This document shows, piece after piece, positions 47,656 through 58,968 of a DNA stretch of 64,000 bases. The number at the start of each line of letters is the position of its first letter. Position 1 is the stretch's first letter. The stretch is from Holacanthus passer (taxonomy: Eukaryota > Chordata > Actinopteri > Pomacanthidae): the NCBI GenBank assembly GCA_025331565.1, contig JAFREQ010000166.1:248001-312000 (forward strand). Reading direction: 5' to 3'. The translations under genes and the position numbers were made by a program. The notes beneath the pieces were generated by a model, which did no database searches, was not told the origin of the DNA, and saw only the letters and a program-made list of their open reading frames with translations.

Positions 47656-49362
47656 GCGTCAAATATCTCTATCTCTATCACTTTGATTCAGTTTAGGCTG
47701 AGAGATCTTTTCCATTATTTAACTACACTTTTCTTCACAGTTATAAGTCCCACAATGTCATAGATGTGCAACACTAAATATGTGGAGGACTCTTTTAATA
47801 CGGGTCCCAGCCATCTGTTGGAAATCCCATGCACACCAACCACTGGTGGCAAACACACACACATTCATCACTACTGTCAGAAATAGAGCAGAAGAAGAGC
47901 TTCATGTGTTTATAACTCAACCACACAATCTGTGGAGTGAGAGGACAGATTTTAATAGACCTTTTTTACAGCAGACATTCTGGCCTGTCATCGTAGTAAA
48001 CCACAGGTGGGATTGATAACATTGATAATGGCTACAATCCATTTGTCTCCACCAGTTTTAGGACCCTGCCCTGCCATCACACATGCTTGTTCCCGGACAC
48101 AGCTGACTGAAAATGACATGTTGTTTCATGGACATGTTTTTAACAGCAGTCAGCGTTAACCTTGATGACAAATCACTGCATTTCCTGTGACTTCACAATA
48201 AAATCCAACCCGTGGTTCCCCAGTTTAATGCCTTTAAAATGTGAAGCAGCAGCAGAAAATGCTCATTTCCTATAAATCCATTGTACGTGATTACAGTATT
48301 TTAATCAGCACAGAAATAGCTCCACCAAGAACAACTTTTGCTACTATTGCTGAATGACTATTGCTTGGAAAATGTTGACCATAATTTATCAGAAAAATAG
48401 GGTTTGAAATAATAAAACAATCTTAAAAACAACTAAGGAGTCAAAAATCCTTTAATTCTTTAAACACCGATCCAGTGATGGAATTCTGTACCTGTGTGTG
48501 TTTCTGTCATGGGTTTACACACACAAACGCACACACTCTTTCTCTTAACTGATCGTTAAGAGTTCAGAGCAGAAGTGTTTTAACGAGCCTCTGATCACAG
48601 AAGCAGATCAATCTCTTCCTTTAATCTCAGATCTCTTTAATGTTCCGACAGTTTCTGTTTCCATCCGTCTGATAGTTAAACTGAGCTTCATGTTTTCATC
48701 TCATTCACATTAAAAGCATGAAAGATGAAGTGTGTTCATAATTTAAAGGCGAATGGTGATTAAAGGTGTGGTTCAACATGTAAAGTTAACTGTGCTCAAT
48801 TATTCACTTTTAACTTCAGAATAAAAGGAAATGAAGCAATAAAAACAGCAATTAAAAGCAAAGAAAGATTCTGAATGCTCTTTCTGTCTTTCTCTCTCTG
48901 TCTCTTTTACTGTCTCTTTTAAAATGTCCAAATCTGTAATTAACAGTGACACAAGTGAAAACTAAAACTATGGTGGGGGATCATTCAGGATTGTGGCTAA
49001 AAGAAACTAATGTTTAGATGTGTCGAGATACCTTGACTTTTAGTCAAGCTCCAAAAACACTGGATCATACATTTCCCGTTAATGTAACTTGATCCCAGAG
49101 AGAGATGGTAAATGCGCACGTCTTTTAAACTCCACTCCACACTTATCAGACATGACAAAGCTCCACCAGAGCCACAGAAGATATGATACAACTGTTTTAA
49201 CAGGCTGAGTACAAACTAACCATGATGAGTAAACTGACCTCGATGTGTAAAATTTGTGGATTGGTCCTTTAAAAAAAACAAAAAAACATTTAATACTAAA
49301 GTGACTGAGACAACTTGCCTCTTCTCTTATCTCAGGCTATAGATCAAACCTCCAGGTGGTTT

Positions 49363-49375
49363 TGACCTTTGACCT
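49363..49375 (-). promoter_or_regulatory. perfect DR1 motif (TGACCT-T-TGACCT)
   Basis: Exact tandem half-sites on the minus strand, 1.7 kb past the wdr7 poly(A) signal, in sequence with no recognised repeat. Confidence 0.45.
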
Positions 49376-49425
49376 TTCAGCAGCTCTATCTACAAATACT
49401 GACCATTTATCACACACCCTTTCCT

Positions 49426-49456
<31 letters not shown>

Positions 49457-50234
49457 TAATGATTGATTTTTTCCCCTGTCTCACTCTTTTCTTACATGCA
49501 CGGAATCTCTTCTCCTCCCTGGTCTCCTGCTCTGTCTTTAATCAGTTCTCAGTATGAACACCATCAGGTATTGATGATATTGATCAGGAGCTGTAATCTG
49601 CAGTCACAGCTTCATGTTTTTTTTCCCCCTCTTCTCTCCTTACCTCCAACTTCACATTCCTTCACACAGAGCTATGAAACAAGCTGCACACCTTTGAAGA
49701 GTTTGAAAACTAACTTTCAGAACAGGAGATCATCATTCTGCTGTTCAGGTGGTCAAACCAGGGATGGACTGAAAACACATCAGCCCCGGACTTCTGTGAT
49801 CATTCAGAACCATGTATGAAATCTGAGGTGTAATATAATGAGAATGGCCATATTCTGTAGAAAAGTCTGATGAAAAGTTTTAAAGATTGGATCCCAAAAG
49901 ACACAATATACTGTTTAATTCATACTTAAGGATGCAGATCCTTTATAGTAAGCTGCTTGTTTCAGACCGATTCTGTTGCTCCAAATACCTTTTTTTTCAG
50001 CCTTGTCATCAAAACTAATTCTTCTAAATCTAATAGTTATAATCTGCCAGATATCTACGTGACTTTGTTTAAGCCAGAACAGTTAACATGGCTGCAGGAT
50101 TCGTACGAGCACTGAGTGTGCTATATAGCTCATTCCCTATATTTATTTGTATGTTTTGTTGTTATTTATTGTATTTATCCATAACTGGGCAACAAGTGTC
50201 TCTGTCCACTTGCTTTATTTCTGCATTTGTTTCT

Positions 50235-50296
50235 CTTTTGTTTGTTTGTTTGTTTGTTTGTTTGTTTGTTTGTTTGTTTGTCTGTTTGTTTGTTTG
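50235..50296. repeat. (TTTG)n tetranucleotide array
   Basis: About 15 TTTG units with one CTGT interruption at 50281. Confidence 0.96.
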
Positions 50297-51810
50297 TCCA
50301 TAAACCACCTTGAGGGATCATCCTGGAATAAAGAAAAGTTGAAAAGTCTAAAAAGCAGCAGGAGGTTCAGTCTCTTTGGTCTCAGATTTTCTTATTGATC
50401 GACTGAGCGAGGCGGCCAACCAAACTCTCTCTCTCCTTCTGTCTTTCTCCTCCCTCTTACCTCTCTCCTCTCCTTTTGTCTCCTCTTTCTTCCCCCTACC
50501 TCTTCCTTGACGATGATTAAAAACACACTTCATACTCATCTTGGAAATCAGTTTCTCCTGAACTTGTTCTGTTCAGTTTGAAGTTTTCTCGTTGAGTCAG
50601 AGCAGAGGTGTTTCTCTCAAACAGCAGCGAACACTCTTTGGAATCAAACTGCTGTTTGCTTGAGTTGCTCTGGATGTGAAAGTTTTATCGAGATCAGAAA
50701 GTCACGTTGTTCCAGTTTGCGCATTTATCCATTATTGATGCAGGCAAAAGTTCCTGAGTTTCAGCTGCCAGTGGTTTATTTTTCTCAAGATAAAAAGATT
50801 ATCAAAAGATGTGCGTTTGTTTAGAATCGATACGATCTCACAGCAGGATGGGAGAGAGTTTCAGGGGGAAAAACAGAAAAGTATTACATCTGCAAATGTT
50901 TTGTAGGAACCAGAGTGTTTGATAGGAGCCAGATACAGTAGAGCTACTGTACCACTACTGTTGGTCTGTTTTAGAAATGTAATTAAAGAGAAAATTTAAA
51001 AGGTCTGTGCTACTCTGTCTCCTAATGATTATGTATATATGCTTAGTTGACTCACTGACCCATTTAATGAATTTATATCTGCACAGATGACACAAAGACA
51101 CAGCTCTGTGGCCTCTAGCCTGAGCTTCGAACGCAATCATCCACCCCGACCACCTCCATACTGAACAACTGCCTGGAAAAAAGATGCCAGTGAACATATT
51201 CAATACAATAATCATGTTACCTCCAAGACTTATTCCACAAAAACAATTGATAGGCAGAGCATGTGGGAAACATGCCTGATCTCTCATATGCAAATTGAAC
51301 TTTGTTCCTGATGATAGAATTCTGACTGACTAAAGATTTATTATGAGGGAGGAGAAATTTAACAACCAAAATAAAAGCGCTCCTTGATATGAAACCATTG
51401 CAGATAATCAGTTGCTTAGGTTTAGAAGATCATGTTTTGGGTTAAAGCTACTACTTCATTTAGGCTAAAGGGCTTTCGTCATTGTGGTTACAATGATAAC
51501 CACTTGATTAAGGAGATGGAACAACTGAGGTCAAGTTTAATAAAATCCAAACCCGACTGTTTGTTTATTACTACAGCTGCTCGAGGTCTTTGTCACGAAC
51601 TGAAACCAGTGGCTGTCTGGAAGCAACTGGAAACTGATGAATGACCTGAAAAATGATCAGCAAGAACATATTGACACAGTTCGCAGTAATTGGCAAGGAC
51701 ATTAAAAACACTGGTTCTTTAATCTTCTCTACTCTAACTCAATGATCATTCCTCGAGTTAGTGTTTTCAGATTTCAGATGAAAACTTCTCACTGCAGTCT
51801 ATTTGCAGAC

Positions 51811-52191
51811 CTTTATCCCTACAAACAGTTTTAAGTAGTTCACTTATCCGCCTGCATCTTCTCCCTGAGCCTCCTGACAGCAGCAGCACATTTCAACATC
51901 AGAGCCTCCAACCTGCTAAGTTGCCTTTAATCCTGAGAAAGTATCTGCGCATACTTAAATGTGGGACAAAGCACACGGTGTCGACGTTTAAAGAAAATGC
52001 GAAGGAAAGTCGATGTTAAGTGCCGAGCGAAGAGGAGATCAAAAACAGGACAATATGTGTGTTTAGCTCCGACAAGCTTGGAGTTTGTTGTTAAAGTTAG
52101 TGAGGATGGAGGAAGAGAGCGGAGAGAGAAAGAGGGGGGAGTTTGGGGGGGGTTAGGTTTCGATTAGTTAAGAGCAGAGAGGCTGTGATTC
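51811..52191 (+). repeat. duplicated segment, copy A (longer version)
   Basis: 51811-52040 matches 56869-57098 with two mismatches in 230 bases and no gaps (constant offset 5058). Homology resumes at 52158-52191 against 57102-57135 (offset 4944), so copy A has about 114 bases absent from copy B. Sequence outside the block is unrelated. No family recognised. Confidence 0.93.
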
Positions 52192-52620
52192 TGCTCAGCT
52201 GGAGAGAGAAAGTATCGACGTGGAGTCAGAGAACCTCGGCTTCCCCTCGCTTCCCTCCCCTTCGGTCCCTCAGGTAGGCATTAAAACCCAGCCGAGCGAT
52301 GGAGGGATGGAAGGATGGAGAGACGGAGGAATGGAAACCCCCAGGAGCCCAGCTGGAGCTTTGATTCGCCGGGGTTTCTCACATCAACCGGAGGAGTCTG
52401 GGGCCCGCAGCTCGAGGAGGGGCCGCCGTCTTTAAAACCACAACGCTGTCAAAAATTAATCGCCGGTGCTTTACTTTTCAATTATCAATTCAGCGTCGAG
52501 CCGCGCTGCAGCTTAGAGCGGGCTTAACGTAACTAACGGCCGTTAAGACGCAGGGGTTTGTGGGATCGGAGAGGGAGCGTTGTGTGTGTGCGGTGTTTTA
52601 ACGAGGTGAGGAGATCGAGA
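52155..52620 (+). promoter_or_regulatory. CpG-island-like block, candidate promoter/first exon of a neighbour
   Basis: By eye there are nearly 40 CpG dinucleotides in about 460 bases, far denser than the surrounding AT-rich sequence. It includes a good donor-like CAG|GTAGGC at 52271-52279, a perfect palindrome TAACGGCCGTTA at 52534-52545 (two opposed MYB-type TAACGG sites) and several TTAAT/TTAGTTAA elements. No convincing coding frame is present, so if it is an exon it is probably 5' UTR. The downstream gene would have to extend beyond the window. It could equally be an unmethylated enhancer. Confidence 0.4.
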
Positions 52621-53404
52621 TGATCTGAATACACTTAAAGAAGTGAGGAGGATGCCGTGTGTTTGTATGTTGGAATTGGACTAAAACTTGGAGCGTATTC
52701 GTCTGCTCTGACATGCTGCGAGCTGCCAGCGTTAGCACGTCCAGCTAACTGACTCACTACCAACAGGAACCGAGCGTCCTCTCCGAGGCCAAGGAGCACA
52801 TCGTTCACTTTACTAACTGTCAAGCTTAATTTAGCTGTGCGGCAAAATTTTTTCTGATGGTTTGAAACAGAATCCGAAAAGACATTTCAGTCCAGTGTGT
52901 TTTCACGCTCACATCACTTTTATCATGTCCGTGTTTGGAAAAATAAGTTCAGACCTTTTTCTCAGGATGTGTGCAAATATGAATTTAGGTGTTTAGTTCC
53001 AAAGATCATATTAATTAAAATCAATTTATGAAAATCATGTCTTACCACTTTCACCAGGACCTCTTTTAGAGTGAACCCTTTCAAGTTTAGCAAGTATAAT
53101 TTAAGAAAGAAAAGAGTGCCAAAGCTGTGTTGAAGTAATTTCTTAATTAACACATTTTGTTCAAGCTGTGAAGACAAAACAAAAAAAAAGTCCAAACTGT
53201 GACCTTCTGATGTGTTTCAATTTGTACTGCAGTCCTTCAGTTTCTTTATCTCCACTCACCTTCTTAAATTTGATCCACTTGTACTCCGTGCTTCTGGCTT
53301 TCACTGCCAATGAGCAGATGACGCTCGAATATCAAACAGACATCCTGAGAAAGAGAGTGTGTCAAAGAGTAGCTGATAGTTATTTATTAAAATAGTTACT
53401 TTCC

Positions 53405-53836
53405 TCATTCCTTGCTGATGTACTCCTTGTTCGGGTCCTGTCCTGAAGCACGCGATGTGGTTTTACACAATTTGTCCTCATCCTCATCAAGGGCCCTGAC
53501 ATGCTGGTGCCACCTCCTTGCAAACAGCACAACAGTGCAGTTGGTACAGCAGAAAGACCTTCTGACACATGGGTCAGGTACGCCTTGAGTGACTGGAGTC
53601 CGGATACCCAGCAGGCATGCAGTGCCTCCACTCACTGAAGATACAGGCCTACTGTTGGTTTGGTCTCTGTGTTCTGTGCATATTGCTCCTGAGCACTTTG
53701 TGGAATGATGTCTGAGGAGGCCCCTCTCTTCCAGCCAGCTCCTCCGTGGGTGTGGGGTCCTCAGGTGGAGGTCCCCCACCAGCAGCAGTGGATGTCTGTC
53801 TGTTGTTTTAGTGGCTAAAATGGTGCAGCTCAACAA
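53405..53836 (-). pseudogene. unidentified ORF, possibly transposon-derived remnant
   Basis: An uninterrupted 143-codon frame not made of simple repeats. It has Arg/His-rich and Cys-containing stretches (FCCTNCTVVLFARRWHQHV, TKCSGAICTEH). Paired Cys followed by Trp-His is loosely like the C-terminal zinc-binding tail of piggyBac-type transposases, but key spacings do not fit and I could not establish a family. There are no splice or promoter signals. Chance is quite possible. Confidence 0.25.
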
Positions 53837-56047
53837 CTATTTTCACACATACATTTCCTTGTAGGCCACTTACCACACTGGAAAAAGTGTTTGTACTTCA
53901 TTTTTACTTTCTGGCTATTGAGATGGCTCCTGTTGAGATGTAACAGAGAAGAATGAACATAGGCCAAGGGCTCCTACCAGAGAGGCTTCACACACCTCAC
54001 CACACCTTAGACTAATGAACAGTAAATGTATAGTGGCCATGTCAGTTCTCCTGAGAACGGCTTTCCCAGTTAGAATGTACATTATTACTTTTTAATTTTA
54101 TGTGTGATAACCTGACTCTCAAAGATGGAAGAGGAAGATGACAGATTAATCAAGAATTGCTCAGCAAACAACATTTAATAAACTGGGAGAAATGTAAAGG
54201 TTGCCGGATTACTGTCAGTTTTAGAATGTATGTTTCAGACAGTGGATATGTACATGGGGTGTGGTAGGAGTCATCTGGTTAATTCATATTGTGAAACATC
54301 TTTGACGGTACAATTAAATGCTAATCATTTTTGTGTTATGCGAAGGCTGTGTGGGAACACTGGACAGTTTCAACATGTGCAGGCTATGGAACTGGGTGGT
54401 CTGCAGTTTTATTAGTTTACAGTACTGGGCTAATTTGACCTGGTGCAGGGCAGGCTGTGCTATTCACGATCACTGGTAGGTTAGGTCAAGGGTAGCAGTC
54501 ATCAATTTGAATTGAAGAAGATGATGATGATGCCATCTCAATCCTTCACACTACATAAGTAACAGAAGCAGTTCTCCAGTATAAAATAGTCCAGAAGTCA
54601 AAGATCCTGTCCACTGAATGTTTAAAGTAACCTGTGACTATAGCTGTCATACAATTGTTTTAATTAACCTATAATCATCACTTTAATCAATGATGTTTCC
54701 TTAAACAACATCCCTCTGTACCTCGTCACTTTTTGCAGCGTTCTGGCCCCGTACAGTGCTGATCTCTCTTCTCTTGATGAAAGGTACAAGAGCCTCAAAG
54801 CACAAACTTTCTAATGTTCCATATTGATCAAAAATTACTTATGCAGCAAATTTAGGCCTCGTTTCTTCACTCTGCTTCTCTTAATTCCTTTCATCAGTCG
54901 GCGTGAAGGCTTTTCTCCATCGAGCGCAGCGCAGACCTTCTGGCAAGTTTTTATCTCGGAATGACCTCGTTATTTAATAAGAAGAAACCAAGAAAAGTTC
55001 ATCAGCCGCTCTACTTTACTGTCTTCACTCATGTGAAGGCAAAACTCCAAACAGGCTGAGAAGTTCACTCTTTGACTTTTCTCATGTGAAGACGTTTCAT
55101 TTCTTCCAGCTGCAGCCTCACTGTAGCGCCATCAGGTGGAGGAACTGCCCAAGGAAAACAAGTTTAGGAGAGTCCTGATAAGGTGCAGAAGGGGTTCGAT
55201 TTTCACCTTTTAAAGTTCTGGTGTCGCTTGCTGTTTTCAGTGGCGAATTAAGGAATAAATAATATTATTTTAAGTGATTGTTACCGAGCATCCAAGATTA
55301 GAAATAAATCAACTAGGATAGTAGCAGTAGTAGTTCGGAATATAAAAAAGTGTGTAGTGTTGTAGTTGTGATAGGAGCATGCACTATTTGTAATTGTGTC
55401 AATATATTAAATTACATTTCATGCTTTATTAATCCAACTTGGGGAAATTCATTTCTTTCAATAGCAAAAGTAGTAATAGTAGCAAAATTAGGACCAACAG
55501 TAGTAGGGTTATTTTGTTCAGTCGAGGTGGGAGTGGTAGCAATAAGGCTAATGTTGTATTAACAGCAGTGTTTTTACGATGAGTGCTGTTGTCGTAGCAG
55601 TAAGTACTTGTAGCCATTGTAATTACTGCAGTAACCTGACAGCAGAAGTAGTACTCGTAGTATCAGTAGTGCTTGTCCTTCTCTCCTCAGTGGATCAATT
55701 TCTCTCTCATAAATAGTCAGCTGTCGTTATTTCTTGATGACCCTTGTCTGAGTTTTTTTCTGCTGTGTGTCTGAGCTTGTTCCACTGGCTGCAGGTTACT
55801 GAGACGGCCAGTTACAGGGCAGAGATCCGCCTGTTGACCCACAGCTGCTCCTGACCACATTGTAGAATGAGTGAGCAGCTCAGAGGAGCCACGACCACCT
55901 GGAAACACAAATGTCCTGGTAGCCTGGGACTCCCCCTGGCATAAAATAGGCTAAAAATAATAGTGATTTTGTTTTGCATCATTGCAAATAAACTTACTTT
56001 AAAAGATTCATGACAAAGTTGAAATTCATAAAGCTACATACATGACT

Positions 56048-56050
<3 letters not shown>

Positions 56051-56083
<33 letters not shown>
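56051..56083. repeat. (TG)n microsatellite
   Basis: 16 perfect TG units. Confidence 0.95.
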
Positions 56084-56084
<1 letters not shown>

Positions 56085-56220
56085 TTTTTCTAAGTTCATT
56101 GGCCTCGGAGTCAAACATCTTTTCAGACCTTCCCGCCTCCACACGCGTCCTCTGACCCTCTGGGGTTGTGACCTCTGACCCCTGTTCTGCTCATCACAGT
56201 GTCACCACGTCCATCTGCGT

Positions 56221-56241
56221 ATGTGTGTGTGTGTGTGTGTA
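56221..56241. repeat. (TG)n microsatellite
   Basis: About ten TG units, then a G/A-rich tract. Confidence 0.9.
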
Positions 56242-56289
56242 GAGGAGGAGGGAGGGAAGGAGGAGTTCCTGGAAACATCCCATCTGTCC

Positions 56290-56440
56290 CTTTTAGGACA
56301 CACAGAAGTTTGTGTTTCTATCCTTGTGAGGTCGCTCAGTGACATAATAACTCCTAACTATAACATTAACCCTAAAACCAAGACAGAACTTCTGAAACTC
56401 ACAAAGGAAAAAGTACAAGTTGCCACAGAGTCCTGAACAC
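56290..56440 (-). mobile_element. fragment of the TG-associated dispersed repeat
   Basis: CTATCCTTGTGAGGTCGCTC, GTGACATAATAACTCCTAAC and TTAACCCTAAAACCAAGA parallel the ends and interior of the element at 14905-15153 and the fragment at 3663. A TG tract lies 50 bp upstream. Degraded. Confidence 0.6.
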
Positions 56441-56868
56441 ACCAGCAGTGAGGAAAAAAAAGATCTCTAGTCTAAAGCACATATAATATCACAAGTTTCT
56501 CATATTTGTCTGCAGTTTCTTTCAATTCAAAATTGTTTTCTCAAATAATGACAAACGTAAGTACAAGACACTAATTTATATGAATTTATAAGATAAAAAA
56601 GTTTTTTTAGAACTATTTTTTATAGTTATAATAATAAACTGAGAAACTATCACATGGAATAGTGTTTGAGTTAAGGAACTAATATCCTCTCAAATAGGAA
56701 AAATTATAACTATAAGAATTCCCATGTAATTAGTCAGGTTTATGCAATAAGAAAAATGAACTGAAACTGTTAGTAGGTTTTGTATTTAGTGGACCTTTAA
56801 CCTTACTGCTACATGTTCCTTCAGGGTTAATTTTTTCCACATCTGTGCTTTGAATTCAGATTCTTCTT

Positions 56869-57135
56869 CTTTATCCCTACAAACAGTTTTAAGTAGTTCA
56901 CTTATCCGCCCGCATCTTCTCCCTGAGCCTCCTGACAGCAGCAGCACATTTCAACATCAGAGCCTTCAACCTGCTAAGTTGCCTTTAATCCTGAGAAAGT
57001 ATCTGCGCATACTTAAATGTGGGACAAAGCACACGGTGTCGACGTTTAAAGAAAATGCGAAGGAAAGTCGATGTTAAGTGCCGAGCGAAGAGGAGATCAG
57101 CTTTCGATTAGTTAAGAACAGAGAGGCTGTGATTC
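56869..57135 (+). repeat. duplicated segment, copy B (shorter version)
   Basis: 56869-57098 is 99% identical to 51811-52040 (two mismatches seen, T/C at about 56910 and C/T at about 56966). It then has a short AGC junction and resumes homology at 57102-57135. Copy B is in the same orientation as copy A, 5.06 kb downstream. Confidence 0.93.
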
Positions 57136-58955
57136 GGCTGCCGGAGCTGACTTTACTTCTAAAATGTTCTAAACCAGCAGTGTGGTGCTTTAAAGAGCTT
57201 TGGAGGCCGATTAGATCAGAGGTTTAATCCCCACACCAACAAATATCCAGCGTCAGTACTAGGCTACAGTGGGTGAACCAAGATCCCTTATTCATATACA
57301 GCAGCACAAATGCATTATACTGCATTCTAAAACCTAAGTTCTGAATATATTGTCTCATGAGAAACAACTACAGCGTTATGTGAGGACAAGCTGCAAGATT
57401 AATCGAATTAATTCCTGATCTTGATTCAGGCTGTAATGCAACATTTGCATTGAATCAAAACAGACTTTTTATAATTAAACTTGTTTTTTAAAATGAATTT
57501 TCTTTGTTTAAATTTTTTCTTCTTTTGCCTTCTTTTGATTTTTCAATCATAGTTTCTCCTTAAAGCTGCAGCAACGCATGACTGTGTGTGTGTTCATTAC
57601 TTCACATGAAGACTGTGCACAGCAGGACGGGAGGCTGGACACGGATGTAAGTAAATCTAGCACGTGAGAGATGTAGCAGAGTAAAATGTGATGAAGAAAG
57701 GAACAGCAAAACAACTAAAATACTTCACAGGCACCAGTGATATGCAACGCTTGTTATGACAAAAATGCTGTATTGGTATTGTAAGAAGTTGTGCAGCCTT
57801 CTCAGATTCAGAGAGTTTCTTTACAAGCAAATATGACTGTGGGACTTGGCTTGTGAACCAGAGTGAGGTTCATAATGTCTTCGTGGTCAAAGCTGCAAAA
57901 CAGCAGATTAATGCTTTCAGACACCTTCCTGCAACTGTGCTTCATGTTGCATTACTTGTTACACTAATGTTACTCATTAATGAGCTGTCTGTTATCTTTG
58001 TTCTATCTTTGCCTGTTTCAGTATTTTTTCATAAAAAATGTGCCCCTAAGAATCATGGGAGAAAACCATCATCTCAAGTCTTAGTGGAGAAATCTCATTT
58101 TGACCACTTTCGTGCTGCTCTAATGTGAAGCTGATTCAACTCAAACATCTCTGTGTGCACAGTTCAGTTCAGGTACACAACCATTCACTACAGAAACAGG
58201 CAGGTTTACTGTGAGATTTAAGCAGAACTGAAGACTGAAGATGTCTGTTTTATGTGTTCATCTTCAGTATATGATGATTTCAGGGCTACACATATTAACA
58301 CAATGATAGGGGTCACTCGTACAGATGAACCTACAGAGAATCATCGGCTGAATCTGCAGCTGCACTCAGCTTTACAGAGCTTTATCATGAGTTTCAGCTC
58401 ATTGCGTACTGTTCTGGTTCACTCTCATAGTGTCATATTTTGCTTGTTCAAACCACATTTTGTCAAACTAAATAGAGGTGAAAGAAAAAAGAAACAATTT
58501 TTACTCTGCTGAAGAGAATTTTCTAAGAACAGCTGTGTTCCTTCACTGTTTATCCTTTTCTACAGTAGGAGTGAACATGCCAGCAAGGAAAAGTAGCCTT
58601 CTGACGCCAGTAGCTGTCTCTGCATGTCACATGACCTCTGCCTTGATTCATCACAGCCGTCTGTTGAGAGTCTCCCTTCATCTCTGGTGGACGGACAACT
58701 GTAAGAGAACTTTGTTGCAGATTTTATTTGTGGAGTCTTGGGACAGAAGACAAAGTGCTTTGTTTGTGGAAATGCTGTTCCTGTCTGACACACGTTTCAT
58801 CACTGCAACGGCATTTTCAGTCCACGTGGGCCGGACACTTGTATGTACATGACACAGTAAATACTAACTAGGTTTTCATTGATGATGTCTAATTAACATT
58901 TAAGAAGAGAATGAAGCTCCTGTCAGCGTCTTCAAAATTAGCTGAAAGGCCTCCT

Positions 58956-58968
58956 TGACCTCTGACCT
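58956..58968 (-). promoter_or_regulatory. perfect DR1 motif (TGACCT-C-TGACCT)
   Basis: Two exact half-sites with one-base spacing on the minus strand in non-repetitive sequence. A near-match (last base differs) lies at 56169-56181. Confidence 0.45.

Larger units (their letters stand above)
47656..51810. other. intergenic, no gene recognised
   Basis: AT-rich sequence downstream of wdr7. It has a (CT)n tract at 49425-49448, a (TTTG)n array at 50235-50296, a CT/TCC-rich tract at 50425-50505, and one perfect DR1 at 49363. No open frame has splice or family support on either strand. Confidence 0.8.
52621..56868. other. intergenic, no gene recognised
   Basis: Contains a minus-strand open frame of 143 codons at 53405-53836 that may derive from a transposon. 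A degenerate GTA/TAG trinucleotide tract lies at 55315-55670, TG arrays at 56051-56083 and 56221-56241, and a TG-associated repeat fragment at 56290-56440. 54890-55000 has a higher CpG content but no gene-like signal. Confidence 0.75.

Noticed and set aside
56850..57077. 75-codon frame inside duplication copy B as a gene
   Set aside because: The frame is open in both copies, but they differ at only two bases, so openness is not evidence of selection. No domain is seen.
57853..58128. 91-codon frame with a hydrophobic segment
   Set aside because: The hydrophobic stretch follows from T-rich sequence, and no family resemblance was seen.
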